DNA of 21,575 nt from Bdellovibrio sp. (GTDB lineage: Bacteria; Bdellovibrionota; Bdellovibrionia; Bdellovibrionales; Bdellovibrionaceae): the NCBI GenBank assembly GCA_003176075.1, contig PSRN01000154.1, forward strand, positions 1-21,575, read 5' to 3'. This document shows positions 1-8,286 of this stretch, in pieces. Made by a program: the position numbers and the translations under genes. Below the pieces are notes generated by a model. It searched no databases. It was not told where the DNA came from and was given only the letters and a program-made list of their open reading frames with translations. Numbering within the stretch: the stretch's first letter is position 1; each line of letters starts with the position of its first letter.

Positions 1-788
1 TTGCAAATGATGAATCCCACTTCGCCGGGGCCCATTTCTTCGATCCAATCGGGAAAAGGCGAGTATTTGCCGATGCGGAGGACTTCGTAATCGCGGTCGG
101 TGGCCATGAATTTCACGCGGTCGCCTTTGCGGAGCGTCCCTTCTTTGAGCCGAACGAGAACCACAACCCCTTGGTATGAATCAAACCAGGAATCGAAGAT
201 GAGCGCACGCAGCGGATCGGCCGGCGAACCGCGGGGCGGTGGCACCCGGCGAATGATGGCTTCCAGAATTTCGCGAATGCCAATCCGTTCTTTGGCCGAG
301 GCCTTGATGATACCGGTGCAGTCAAGCCCGATGGTGTCTTCGATTTGTTTCGTCACTCCTTCGGGGTCGGCCGAGGGAAGATCGATCTTATTGAGAACAG
401 GAATCACTTCGAGATTGTTGTCGATCGCCAGGTACACGTTGGCCAGGGTTTGCGCCTCCACGCCTTGGCCGGCGTCGACGACCAGAATCGCGCCTTCACA
501 GGCCGCCAGGGAACGCGAGACTTCATAACTGAAATCCACATGCCCGGGCGTATCAATCAAATTGATCTGATAGGTCTTGCCGTCATCCGCCTTGTATTTG
601 AGACAGACGGTTTGCGCCTTGATGGTGATCCCGCGCTCCCGCTCCAATTCCATATTGTCGAGAAATTGGGCCTTTTCCTCGCGGGCCGTCAGGGCACCCG
701 TTTCAGCCAATAGAGCGTCGGCCAGGGTGGATTTACCATGGTCAATATGAGCGATAATAGAAAAATTGCGAATCAGCCGCTGGTCCAT
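1..788 (-). CDS. lepA: Elongation factor 4 (LepA), N-terminal part, cut by window edge
   Basis: Translational GTPase of the LepA/EF4 family, which acts on the ribosome (back-translocation or initiation quality control). About 262 N-terminal codons are present; the C-terminal part lies beyond the left edge. It begins MDQRLIRNFSIIAHIDHGKS. The G1 P-loop AHIDHGKST is at residues 13-21, the switch I RGITI follows, then G3 DTPGH (79-83) and G4 NKID (133-136), followed by a SAK G5 motif. EF-Tu and EF-G share these motifs, but the MDQRLIRNFSIIAHIDHGKST start and the VCLKYK / GQGVEAQTLANVYLA context are typical of LepA. The ATG lies 48 bases after the metK stop with no strong ribosome-binding site, so co-transcription with metK is likely. 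No damage is seen in the visible part. Confidence 0.96.
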   Translation of the reverse strand, partial: MDQRLIRNFSIIAHIDHGKSTLADALLAETGALTAREEKAQFLDNMELERERGITIKAQTVCLKYKADDGKTYQINLIDTPGHVDFSYEVSRSLAACEGAILVVDAGQGVEAQTLANVYLAIDNNLEVIPVLNKIDLPSADPEGVTKQIEDTIGLDCTGIIKASAKERIGIREILEAIIRRVPPPRGSPADPLRALIFDSWFDSYQGVVVLVRLKEGTLRKGDRVKFMATDRDYEVLRIGKYSPFPDWIEEMGPGEVGFIIC

Positions 789-836
789 CAGGGGCCCAAC
801 TCTAGCGGGTTGCGCCCTTTGACTCAAGAAATTGTC

Positions 837-2000
837 TCAAGAGATTGTCTTAATGGCGTCCTTCAGCTCGGCAACTTTGTTGGTTTTTTCCCAGCTGAAT
901 TCATCGCGCCCGAAATGGCCGTAGCTGGCCGTGCCGCGATAGATGGGTCGAAGCAAATCAAGTTCCCGCAAAATAGCGGCGGGTTTCAGATTCCAAACCC
1001 GGCGAACCGCTTTTTCCAAGATGTCCGGTGAGGTCTTTCCCGTTCCGTAGTCGTTAATATAGACTGACACGGGATCGGCCACGCCGATGGCGTAAGCAAT
1101 CTGCACCAAGCAGCGATCGGCAATTCCCGCCGCCACGATGTTCTTGGCCACATGGCGGGCGGCATAAGCGGCGGAACGATCGACCTTCGAGGGGTCCTTG
1201 CCCGAGAAGGCTCCGCCGCCGTGGGCCCCATGGCCGCCATAAGTATCCACTATGATTTTTCGCCCCGTCAGGCCGGCGTCCCCCATGGGCCCGCCGGTCA
1301 CGAAACGGCCGGTGGGATTGATAAAATATTTGGTTTTTGAATCGAGCCACTCGCCCGGAAGCTGCCGCTTGATCAGTTCTTCCATGACAAATTCCTTCAC
1401 TTGCGGCTGGGAGACATCGTCGGAGTGTTGAGTTGAGACAACGACCGCGTCGATTCTTTTCACTTTCGAGTTTTCGTACTCGACAGTGACCTGACTCTTG
1501 CTGTCGGGTCGAAGCCAGTCCACCGCCTGCTTGTGGCGGAGCTGTGCGAGTTCCCGCATCAATTTGTGCGCCAGGGAGATACTGAGAGGCATAAGCTGTG
1601 GTGTCTCGTTAACGGCGTATCCGAACATGATTCCTTGATCGCCAGCGCCCTGGTCGTCGCTCAGTGTTTGCCGCACCCCCATGGCGATGTCGGGACTTTG
1701 ACTGCCGAGAGCGACAATCACTCCACAGGTCTTGTAATCAAAACCCTTGTCCGTGTGGTCATAGCCGATTTTCTTGATGGTTTGCCGAACCACATCTTGA
1801 ACATTAATTTGCGCCTTGGTCGTAACCTCGCCAGCCACCGTCACCAAGCCCGTGGTCAGAAGAGTTTCACAAGCGACCCGGCCGAATTGGTCTTGCTCAA
1901 GAATGGCGTCCAAAACGGAATCGCTGATTTGATCAGCCATCTTGTCGGGGTGACCTTCAGATACAGACTCGCTCGTAAACAAGAAATTACTCTTTGCCAT
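837..2000 (-). CDS. metK: S-adenosylmethionine synthetase (methionine adenosyltransferase)
   Basis: Makes S-adenosylmethionine from methionine and ATP in the cytoplasm; it supplies the methyl donor for the cell. The protein is 387 aa, the usual family length. It has the N-terminal FTSESVSEGHPDK motif (GHPDK at residues 16-20), the GAGDQGIMFGYA block, the FVTGGPMGDAGLTGRK block and the glycine-rich GGHGAHGGGAFSGKDPSKVDRS loop, all hallmarks of MetK. I chose the ATG at 2000 because it sits just before the conserved FTSESV start and has a GAGG ribosome-binding site. The frame stays open upstream to an ATG at 2081 that overlaps the hpf stop (ATGA); this would add 27 residues unlike the family. 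No SAM riboswitch is seen in the 80-base gap before it. Same strand as hpf and lepA, probably one transcript. Confidence 0.97.
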   Translation of the reverse strand: MAKSNFLFTSESVSEGHPDKMADQISDSVLDAILEQDQFGRVACETLLTTGLVTVAGEVTTKAQINVQDVVRQTIKKIGYDHTDKGFDYKTCGVIVALGSQSPDIAMGVRQTLSDDQGAGDQGIMFGYAVNETPQLMPLSISLAHKLMRELAQLRHKQAVDWLRPDSKSQVTVEYENSKVKRIDAVVVSTQHSDDVSQPQVKEFVMEELIKRQLPGEWLDSKTKYFINPTGRFVTGGPMGDAGLTGRKIIVDTYGGHGAHGGGAFSGKDPSKVDRSAAYAARHVAKNIVAAGIADRCLVQIAYAIGVADPVSVYINDYGTGKTSPDILEKAVRRVWNLKPAAILRELDLLRPIYRGTASYGHFGRDEFSWEKTNKVAELKDAIKTIS

Positions 2001-2080
2001 GCAAACCTCGTGTGGAAGTTTTAAAAAACTAGCAAACACGATAGCCGCTTGCAAGGATCGAAATGGGTTTTTTGAGGTCA

Positions 2081-2461
2081 TCAAGCGGGCTTGCGGCTTC
2101 CCTTGGCGTGGAAGAAGTACTCCATCGTCTCGCTGACGTAGCTCATCTGCCCGGCCCTTGATAGTTCGGATTTCTTGTGGTGTTGATGTTGCTCCTTCTT
2201 CTTGTGAATTTGCCGCTCCAGCTTCGCCGCGACTTCATCGACGGCCTCGTAAAAGTCCTCGGCCGTGGCGCTCGCCTTGAAATAGCCCCATCCGCCGTGG
2301 ACATTGACTTCGACATGGTAATCATATCGTCCCATGGAGAAAAAAATCTGCCACCGACTGTCTTTTTTCAAGAGGCGTCCGACGCGCTCAAACTGTTCTT
2401 GTGCGTAAGTGTTCAAAGAAGGTGATATGTCCACGTGTCGGTAGGTAAACTGAAGCTTCAT
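2081..2461 (-). CDS. hpf: Ribosome hibernation promoting factor (S30AE / HPF-RaiA family)
   Basis: Binds the 30S subunit near the decoding centre and helps form inactive ribosomes in slow growth (family knowledge). 126 aa; the S30AE fold covers roughly residues 1-100, starting MKLQFTYRHVDISPSL, with the conserved helix QEQFERVGRLLKKD and the strand YDYHVEVNVHGG. A basic, His-rich stretch (HKKKEQHQHHKK) follows at about residue 86. It is a short-type HPF: it lacks the long C-terminal dimerisation domain but has a tail longer than the E. coli protein. The ATG has a clear AGGAG ribosome-binding site 5 bases upstream. In many proteobacteria this gene directly follows rpoN; here rpoN lies about 14 kb away on the same strand. 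Confidence 0.92.
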   Translation of the reverse strand: MKLQFTYRHVDISPSLNTYAQEQFERVGRLLKKDSRWQIFFSMGRYDYHVEVNVHGGWGYFKASATAEDFYEAVDEVAAKLERQIHKKKEQHQHHKKSELSRAGQMSYVSETMEYFFHAKGSRKPA

Positions 2462-2578
2462 TGAGTCTCCTTTGATTTACTGACCAACCAGACGGCAATG
2501 CCTGGGTCATGACTTATCGGAAATTTCCGGAATTCGTTGAGAGAATTTCTCAAAATACATCAGCCTTTCTGCGCTCAA

Positions 2579-2600
2579 CGTGGGCGGCGAAGCCGCCACG
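2579..2600. other. GC-rich hairpin in the astacin-hpf gap
   Basis: A 9-bp stem with a one-base bulge and a GAA loop (CGTGGGCGGC / GCCGCCACG). It lies 41 bases after the astacin gene stop and could end that transcript, but no T-run follows it on either strand, so I do not call it a classical intrinsic terminator. The rest of the gap 2462-2641 holds a small perfect palindrome CGGAAATTTCCG (2518-2529), the hpf ribosome-binding site and no convincing gene. Confidence 0.4.
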
Positions 2601-2641
2601 GGTGCCAGTGCGGTTCACCGGACGGCTCGTTTGGATCGTCG

Positions 2642-4057
2642 CTACCACCGCGACTGACAGGGCGGCCGAACTGAATCATTTGGATCCGGCATCAACTGCG
2701 CCGGAGGAATGACCTCAGTGATGCCGTCAGGACGCTGCCAGCTCAATTTGAAACCGGCCGAACCCGGAAGATTCTTCCAGTAATCAATCACAATGGGATA
2801 CCGCTGAGTGGTGGTCATGGCGTAAGGACTTGACACCGCTTCCTTGGGGCTGTTGTCACCCGTTAAGGACAGAATGACCGTGTTGGTCAATCGCACCTTG
2901 GCCGAATCCATCGCGTCGAGGACAAAGGTGTAGTTGCCGTCCTGCGGGGGAACCACGTACCCGGTCCAACGAATCGCGAAGGTGCCCATGGTGACCATGG
3001 GCACGGGCGGGCTCGATTGCCAGGTGTCGTTCAAGTTTTGTTCAATCCGTTGAAAGACCAAATTGGAGTAATCGAGCGTGTCAAAATAGCGTGCGAGCAA
3101 GCCATTCTGAACAGTCAGGTTCGCTCCCGTGACTCCAGCCGCGTTGGCGATCGCGCCAAAACCATAGAGATTGCGCACGGAATTGATATCCCCGATGCTC
3201 AGGCCTGCCCTCTGACCGACAAATACGGTCGGTGGGATAACCACTCCCGGACGGGGGGAGATGGTGGGCGAGCCGTCGGCCGAAAACGCATAAAGACTGT
3301 AGTGCATGATCGAGCCAAAATCGTAGGCTTGATAGTCCTGTTCGGTCGTATTGATCTGAAAATCTTGTTCAAACCCCGCCATCACCGAGGGCCAATTGAT
3401 GGAAACCACCGAGTCGCGATCCAAGCGGTTTTGTTCGTGGTCAAGCCCGACGATGTGGCCAATCTCGTGCGCGACGTTGCCGCTCCCGCAGTCCGTCGAG
3501 AGATTGACGAAGTGAGCCCCCAATCCCGCCGTGTAACCCACGATGGAATAACAGCCCGACGCCACCGGAACAAAGCTCGCGTAATCGGTTTCGGTCGAGT
3601 GAGGGCGCAGTGTGATCACCCCCTGCAGGTTGGTGTTCCAATGGTTGACCGCATCGACGACAATCTGTGGATTGGGCAGGTTCGGCGAAACCTCGTAGGG
3701 AATGATCCCGCCCGGCCAAGTCCTGCCGGCCGCCGGGAGCACCCCCACACCCTGGGAGACCCCCGCCGGCACCGGCGCCTCGGGGAGATCGTTGGGGGAT
3801 AGGATCAACTTATCCCCATCAACAAGGATGTAACGGTCATTGAATCGGCGGTAGACCACTTTGTGTTGTCCCACATAGCCCGTCTTCAGCTCAGCGGGGG
3901 AAAGGTGGGCGAGCGTGGACTCGTCACTGAGGCAACTCAGGGAACTCAAATTCCCTGGCGGACCATTGCTCGCGTCCAAAGACGGGTTGCAGGCATTGCC
4001 ATAATAAACAAGCGCGACCAGAGAGGCCAAGACTGCCCCACGCGACAACAGACCCAT
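2642..4057 (-). CDS. Secreted astacin-type (M12A) zinc metalloprotease with PA14 domain, putative lipoprotein
   Basis: 471 aa. The N-terminus has a hydrophobic segment (residues 8-20) followed by YGNAC; Cys23 could be a lipidation site, though the lipobox is not ideal. The segment WPGGIIPYEV (114-123) is a typical start of an astacin catalytic domain. The zinc site HEIGHIVGLDHE gives ligands His197, His201 and His207 with catalytic Glu198, and the Met-turn SIMHY is at 249-253 (Met251, Tyr253). Cys170 and Cys190 may pair. A PA14 domain, a beta-barrel often involved in carbohydrate or surface binding, spans about 318-456 (GLLARYFDTLDY ... GFKLSWQRPDG). The protease probably cuts proteins or peptides outside the cytoplasm; the substrate is unknown. 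The start codon has no clear ribosome-binding site, but an in-frame stop lies just upstream. Confidence 0.88.
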   Translation of the reverse strand: MGLLSRGAVLASLVALVYYGNACNPSLDASNGPPGNLSSLSCLSDESTLAHLSPAELKTGYVGQHKVVYRRFNDRYILVDGDKLILSPNDLPEAPVPAGVSQGVGVLPAAGRTWPGGIIPYEVSPNLPNPQIVVDAVNHWNTNLQGVITLRPHSTETDYASFVPVASGCYSIVGYTAGLGAHFVNLSTDCGSGNVAHEIGHIVGLDHEQNRLDRDSVVSINWPSVMAGFEQDFQINTTEQDYQAYDFGSIMHYSLYAFSADGSPTISPRPGVVIPPTVFVGQRAGLSIGDINSVRNLYGFGAIANAAGVTGANLTVQNGLLARYFDTLDYSNLVFQRIEQNLNDTWQSSPPVPMVTMGTFAIRWTGYVVPPQDGNYTFVLDAMDSAKVRLTNTVILSLTGDNSPKEAVSSPYAMTTTQRYPIVIDYWKNLPGSAGFKLSWQRPDGITEVIPPAQLMPDPNDSVRPPCQSRW

Positions 4058-4139
4058 GACTTTATTATCGGGAATTCAGTGCAAAAAATCGATGAAAACC
4101 CATCCATTCGGATCCACATCTCAAAATGAGACGCCGTGT

Positions 4140-4757
4140 TTATTTCTTCGTGTAAACAACCCGGCCCTGGCCGTTGTCGTACGAATACTCAAAACTTTTT
4201 CTATCCAAGATCTTGAATGTATAAGTTTGGGGATAGCCGACAAACTTTCCCGTGCAAACGTTTTGCGCGCACGTCATATCGCTCGATGTTCCGGTAAATT
4301 CCGCGTGCAGTCCCGTCAGTTGAGTGCCCGTGTAACTCGCCCTAATGGTGCAGTCGAGTTTGCCGGACGCGGTGTAAACTCCATCCTCGATGACCACGGC
4401 GGGGACCGATTGGGCACAGACTTTGTTCTGCAGGATTTGATCAGTGGTCGCCACCAGTTTGGTGAGATCCCTGCAAACGACGTCAAATTGACCGTCAGAT
4501 CGCTTTTGCAGTGACAGCACTCCGCTCACCACCGAATTGCTGTTGTTAGGGCAGACGTTGTTCAAACGAAGATCCACGTCGGTGACTTTTTCGCGATGTC
4601 CATCCGTGCACACGACGTCGTAAGTTCCGTCGCTTGATTGCTGAGCCACCGCCACATCGGGCAGAGCCAGCAAGTTATTCAGGCTCGCATCGGATGCGAC
4701 CGCAAAGCCCGCAAATCCAGTTGAAAAAAGCATTGAGAAAAAGAACCATTTCGACAT
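4140..4757 (-). CDS. Secreted protein with two Cys-x18-Cys repeats plus C-terminal domain, function unknown
   Basis: 205 aa with a signal peptide (about residues 1-22, ending AVASDA). Not recognised as any named family. Two internal repeats are clear: DGTYDVVC ... LRLNNVC (43-69) and DGQFDVVC ... ILQNKVC (88-114). In both, the two cysteines are exactly 19 positions apart (50/69 and 95/114), which suggests one disulfide per repeat. A third part (about 121-205) has three more Cys (136, 163, 168) and may be a small beta domain. The ATG has a strong GGAGG ribosome-binding site. The next gene on the same strand (4940-5347) encodes a shorter paralog made of the same two repeats. Likely periplasmic or exported; the role is unknown. 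Confidence 0.8.
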   Translation of the reverse strand: MSKWFFFSMLFSTGFAGFAVASDASLNNLLALPDVAVAQQSSDGTYDVVCTDGHREKVTDVDLRLNNVCPNNSNSVVSGVLSLQKRSDGQFDVVCRDLTKLVATTDQILQNKVCAQSVPAVVIEDGVYTASGKLDCTIRASYTGTQLTGLHAEFTGTSSDMTCAQNVCTGKFVGYPQTYTFKILDRKSFEYSYDNGQGRVVYTKK

Positions 4758-4778
4758 AACCCCTCCTTGGTTTAATCG

Positions 4779-4813
4779 TTTATTCGGTCTATTCGTTTAA
4801 TTCGGTCTATTCG
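4779..4813. repeat. Imperfect tandem repeat upstream of the secreted-protein gene
   Basis: Two copies of a 17-18 bp unit, TTTATTCGGTCTATTCG (4779-4795) and TTTAATTCGGTCTATTCG (4796-4813), lie 22 bases before the start codon of the gene at 4757. They fall in the leader or promoter zone of that gene. The remaining gap up to 4939 shows no gene. Confidence 0.7.
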
Positions 4814-4939
4814 GTATTTTGGTTGCTCGTTAAGTCTGGGACTGATTTAAGCGAAATGTCAACAGTGGAAATGGAGCGGAGGTTCGACGCTTGATCGTGA
4901 ACCTCCGCGGTCAACCGATGTTCAGTTGGCCGTTCTGGT

Positions 4940-5347
4940 TCATGATTTCGGGGGCGGTGGGGGCTCAGTCGTCGACGCCGAAGCGCAGACTTGGCCGTGC
5001 AAGATTTGCTCGGATGTCGCGACGATCTTGGTAAAATCCGTGCAAACAACGTCAAACTGACCATCGCTGCGCTGTTGGACGGACAAGACTCCAGTAATGA
5101 TCAGATTGGGGTCCGTCGGACAGACATTGCCCAGTCGGAAATCGATCTGAGAGACAGTTTCCCGGGTTTTGTCTTTACAAATTACATCAAACCTGCCGTC
5201 GACTGTCATCTGAGCCACAGCGACGCCTCCCCAGTCCAGCACCTTAATTTGCGAGTTGGTCCGCAAAGCTCCCGAATTTTCAACCGCCAGTGCGCCTGAG
5301 GTTCCGCCACAAGCCAAGAGAAGTGACATCATTACAGCTTTCTTCAT
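4940..5347 (-). CDS. Secreted protein, short paralog made of two Cys-x18-Cys repeats, function unknown
   Basis: 135 aa. Signal peptide at about residues 1-21 (MKKAVMMSLLLACGGTSGAL); Cys13 is inside the hydrophobic core and the following GGTS makes it a doubtful lipobox. The mature part has the same two repeats as the neighbour: DGRFDVIC ... FRLGNVC (50-76) and DGQFDVVC ... ILHGQVC (95-121). Cysteines 57/76 and 102/121 are 19 positions apart, as in the paralog. The VAVAQ lead-in is also shared. It ends in a Pro-rich tail (PPPPPKS) in place of the paralog's third domain. The ATG has a strong AAGGAGG ribosome-binding site. The two genes look like a tandem duplication with gain or loss of a C-terminal domain. 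Confidence 0.78.
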   Translation of the reverse strand: MKKAVMMSLLLACGGTSGALAVENSGALRTNSQIKVLDWGGVAVAQMTVDGRFDVICKDKTRETVSQIDFRLGNVCPTDPNLIITGVLSVQQRSDGQFDVVCTDFTKIVATSEQILHGQVCASASTTEPPPPPKS

Positions 5348-5510
5348 AATTCCTCCTTGTAAGTAGAAAGTGTGAAAAAAGTGTGTGGTCAGCTCGAACG
5401 CGAGTCAATACTGATCAGCTAAAAACGTAACGAGCCAGACAGGGGAGTTACATAACAATAAGTTCAAGCCAGATTTGTCAGAGGGAGTTCAGCAGAGAGT
5501 CAGTGAAAGT

Positions 5511-6296
5511 TCAGGGCGAAATCATCCCTTGAATGAAGCGAGATCGCAAAAGAATCGCGACGGCTGTCCCTGATATGAGCGCCAGAATAGTCGCCAAGGC
5601 GTTCAGCTCGGGGGTCATTCCGATCTTGATTGCGGCGTACAGTTTGATCGGGAGGAGGTCAGTGCCAACACCATTGACGTAAAAGGAAATCAAAAAGTCA
5701 TCGAAAGAAAGTAGAAACGCCACAAAGAACGCCGCCCCCATCGCCGGCCGGAGGAGAGGAATCTTTACCTTCAACAGGCCCTGCCAGGGCGAAGCCCCAA
5801 GATCGGCGGCGGCCTCCGCCAAGTTCCGATCCAGCTGCTGAACCCGGCCATAAACAATGAGAAACGTAAAGCTCACCGAATAGGTTACATGCGCGACCAG
5901 AACTGTCAGCAGACTCAAGGAAAAGTGGAGCCAAGAAAACCAAGTCAATAGGATTAAGGCAAACACAAGCTCCGGCACGACCATCGCCAGCGTCATCAAG
6001 GCCGGCAGAACTTTAGGGCCCTTAGTTCGCGATTCGTCGAGGGTCAAAGCCGCCGCCGTCCCCAAGATCGTTGAAATCACGCTCGAAAACCAAGCCATCG
6101 ATAAACTGCGATAAAGGGCGTCCATCCAGTACTCATTGGCCAGAACGCGGACGAAGTAGCCGAAGCTCCAATATTCATCCGTGCGAAAGGCCCCCCAGAT
6201 CATGTAAAGCAACGGAAAGTAAAGAAAAAAAAGGACCATCAATAAAATCACGTGCGCCCACTTGGGGGCCGGCGGCCTCCCCGTTTCGTCCATCAT
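5511..6296 (-). CDS. potC: Polyamine-type ABC transporter permease (PotC-like)
   Basis: Inner-membrane permease of a spermidine/putrescine-type importer. About 261 aa, the usual size, with about six membrane segments starting at residue 14 (VILLMVLFFLYFPLLYMIWGAF). The EAA loop that contacts the ATPase is LAEAAADLGASPWQGLLKV. FLLSFDDFLISFYVNG is a strong PotC-type signature. I chose the ATG at 6296, which overlaps the potB stop as ATGA and has a GAGGGGG ribosome-binding site; the frame is open further upstream, but that part is potB coding sequence. Last gene of the potA-potB-potC run. Polyamine as substrate rests on family similarity; related importers take up putrescine or other small cationic compounds. 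Confidence 0.9.
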   Translation of the reverse strand: MMDETGRPPAPKWAHVILLMVLFFLYFPLLYMIWGAFRTDEYWSFGYFVRVLANEYWMDALYRSLSMAWFSSVISTILGTAAALTLDESRTKGPKVLPALMTLAMVVPELVFALILLTWFSWLHFSLSLLTVLVAHVTYSVSFTFLIVYGRVQQLDRNLAEAAADLGASPWQGLLKVKIPLLRPAMGAAFFVAFLLSFDDFLISFYVNGVGTDLLPIKLYAAIKIGMTPELNALATILALISGTAVAILLRSRFIQGMISP

Positions 6297-7144
6297 TGCT
6301 GGCCCCCTCGCCGAGCCCCCCAGGTCGCAAAAATCCAAGTGACCAAGGACATGAAGACGATCAGCTCGGTCGCCAGCGCGGCACCGAAGGGCCAGTCCCT
6401 CGTCTTGAGGAACTCCTCGGTGATCAAATTGCCGGACAGCATGACCTTGGCTCCGCCCAGAAGATCTGGAATCACGTATTCCCCCAGCGTCGGCACAAAA
6501 ACCATGACAATCCCTGACGCGATGGCGGGACGCAGTTGCGGCAGAAGCACCTGGAGCAAGGCCCGCCTTGGACTGCCGCCCAAATCATAGACCGCCTCGA
6601 TCTGTTGAAAATCGAATTTTTCAAAACTCACGTAAATGGGGAAAAGCATGAAGGGCAAGTACGTGGCCACCATGCCGTACAAAACCAGGAATTGGTTCTG
6701 CGACAAATCCAGCGGATCAATACCATCCCCGAATAGAATCCTCCCCACGGCAACCGCCGGCCCGTCATAGCTGACCACCGACTTCAGGGCGTAAATTCGC
6801 GTGATGAGATTCATCAAGAAAGGCACCGTAATTACGACCAGCGTCCAAGACCGGTAAGCGCGCGGCAGGGTCGCGATCGACCAGGACAAGGCGATGGAAA
6901 TCAACAGGCAGAGAAGCGTGGTCAACAGAGCCAGCCAGTAGCTGTGCATGAAGATGGTGACAAAAATCCATTCCAGGGTGCGCTGATAGTTCTCAATCGT
7001 CAAAGTCCATTCGACTTCACCGTAGGGACCTTTGGTCGCGAAACTCAAGGCCAGAAGGTAAATGAGAGGGCCGGCAAAAAAAGCCCACAACCAAAAGAGA
7101 GGGGGCGCGGCGAGAAGGCGGCCGAGCCTCGGCGTGGGCGGCAT
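6293..7144 (-). CDS. potB: Polyamine-type ABC transporter permease (PotB-like)
   Basis: Second inner-membrane permease of the importer; pairs with PotC. 283 aa with about six membrane segments (first: PPLFWLWAFFAGPLIYLLALSF). It has the EAA loop QIEAVYDLGGSPRRALLQV and the PotB-type block VPTLGEYVIPDLLGGAK followed by GNLITEEFL. The ATG at 7144 shares one base with the potA stop (TGATG) and is preceded by AGGAGG, so I prefer it over the longer frame, whose extra residues are low-complexity and lie inside potA. Stop overlaps potC start. This tight spacing implies coupled translation and fixed stoichiometry. Confidence 0.92.
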   Translation of the reverse strand: MPPTPRLGRLLAAPPLFWLWAFFAGPLIYLLALSFATKGPYGEVEWTLTIENYQRTLEWIFVTIFMHSYWLALLTTLLCLLISIALSWSIATLPRAYRSWTLVVITVPFLMNLITRIYALKSVVSYDGPAVAVGRILFGDGIDPLDLSQNQFLVLYGMVATYLPFMLFPIYVSFEKFDFQQIEAVYDLGGSPRRALLQVLLPQLRPAIASGIVMVFVPTLGEYVIPDLLGGAKVMLSGNLITEEFLKTRDWPFGAALATELIVFMSLVTWIFATWGARRGGQQ

Positions 7145-8247
7145 CAATCCGATTCCTCCTCGCGAAAAATAACGGTGTCTTCGGGGCGAAAATAAACTTG
7201 GATGGCCTGCCCCACGTGAAGCTCGAGAGCACGTGCTTGCTGATGATCCAGAAGCACCGGAATCCACGCTTCGGGTCCGATTTGCACCAGAACTTCGGTG
7301 TAAGGCCCGCGAAAAGAAACTTGCATGATCGAACCTGAAAGCTCGTTGTCTTCGGTTGACCGCTGGGAAGTGGAAATACTGACTTTCTCAGGCCGGACAA
7401 AGGCCACGACCCGACTCCCTTCACTCTGGCCGATCAAGTGGTGGGCCCGTAGCACTTGCCCGCAGGATGAAAACTCAAAGCTGCCACGCAGGCCTTGAAC
7501 CTCGCCGAAAACGGGAAGCGAGATGTTCGCTCCCACGAATTGCGCCGCGAAGAGCGATTTGGGTTGATCGTACAATTCTTCCGGAGAACTGATTTGTTCA
7601 AACCGCCCGGCTTTCATAACGCCGATCCGGTCGGCCAAGGTAAAGGCCTCTTGCTGGTCATGGGTCACATAAATGAAGGTGATTCCCACTTGCCGTTGCA
7701 AAAGGCGAAGTTCGGCTTGCATCTCTTCACGCAACTTCAGATCCAACGCGGAAAGCGGTTCATCGAGAAGCAGAACTTTGGGTCGGTTGACCAGGGCTCG
7801 CGCCAGCGCCACACGCTGACTTTGCCCACCCGAAAGAGTTTCCGGCAGACGATTGTCGAATCCTTCCAGTTTGACGAGAGCCAGGGCCGTCTCGACGCGC
7901 TCATGGATCTCACGGGTTGGCAACTTTTGAATGCGAAGACCAAAGGCGACGTTGTCAAAGATGGTCAAATGAGGGAAAAGCGCGTGCTTCTGAAATACCG
8001 TGTGAAAGGGGCGGCGCTGCGGGGGAAAGGATGTCACATCCAAACCTTCAAACAAGATTCGTCCCGAGGTCGGCTGTTCAAGCCCGGCAATAATGCGGAG
8101 AAGAGTCGTCTTTCCGCAGCCGCTCGGACCCAAGAGCGTGAAAAATTCACCGCTTTCGATGGTCAGGGACACGTCATCCAACACGGTGGCGGCTTGACCG
8201 AGACTCTGATTGACAAATTTTTTTCGAATGTGCGAAATTTCTAACAT
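7144..8247 (-). CDS. potA: Polyamine-type ABC transporter ATP-binding protein (PotA-like)
   Basis: Cytoplasmic ATPase that powers the importer. About 367 aa, the normal PotA length. Motifs in order: Walker A GPSGCGKTT (40-48, Lys46), Q-loop VFQKHALFPHLT, signature LSGGQSQRVALARAL, Walker B VLLLDEPLSALD and H-loop YVTHDQQEA. The C-terminal third (from about residue 240) is the TOBE/OB regulatory domain, ending in VYFRPEDTVIF. I chose the ATG at 8247 (MLEISHIRKKF); an ATG at 8268 would add seven residues and neither has a strong ribosome-binding site. The gene is divergent from the binding-protein gene with only 39 bases between the start codons, so the two transcripts must share a very small control region or overlap it. 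Confidence 0.93.
   Translation of the reverse strand: MLEISHIRKKFVNQSLGQAATVLDDVSLTIESGEFFTLLGPSGCGKTTLLRIIAGLEQPTSGRILFEGLDVTSFPPQRRPFHTVFQKHALFPHLTIFDNVAFGLRIQKLPTREIHERVETALALVKLEGFDNRLPETLSGGQSQRVALARALVNRPKVLLLDEPLSALDLKLREEMQAELRLLQRQVGITFIYVTHDQQEAFTLADRIGVMKAGRFEQISSPEELYDQPKSLFAAQFVGANISLPVFGEVQGLRGSFEFSSCGQVLRAHHLIGQSEGSRVVAFVRPEKVSISTSQRSTEDNELSGSIMQVSFRGPYTEVLVQIGPEAWIPVLLDHQQARALELHVGQAIQVYFRPEDTVIFREEESD
8210..8238 (+). promoter_or_regulatory. Possible promoter for potD inside the start of potA
   Basis: A perfect TTGACA (8210-8215) is followed 17 bases later by CGAAAT (8233-8238), which matches the -10 consensus only in its last three bases. It points toward potD and lies within the potA coding region, which is expected if the 39-base gap is too small for two promoters. 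Tentative. Confidence 0.25.
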
Positions 8248-8286
8248 CGTGTCCCAGTCCCTTATCATACGAAGGATTAATTCCAA

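Noticed and set aside
2001..2080. SAM riboswitch before metK
   Set aside because: The gap is only 80 bases and shows none of the helices of a SAM riboswitch.
2001..2084. Longer metK start overlapping the hpf stop
   Set aside because: The added residues are unlike MetK, and the ATG at 2000 has a ribosome-binding site and the family start.
2509..2712. Small rightward open frame of 67 codons
   Set aside because: It overlaps the astacin 3' end and the hairpin gap, lacks a ribosome-binding site and encodes no recognisable protein.
3017..3802. Rightward open frame of 261 codons opposite the astacin gene
   Set aside because: The opposite strand holds a complete zinc protease with all motifs; this frame gives a basic, low-information protein.
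7145..7267. Extended PotB N-terminus
   Set aside because: The extra residues are Ser/Arg-rich, lie inside potA, and the ATG at 7144 has AGGAGG.
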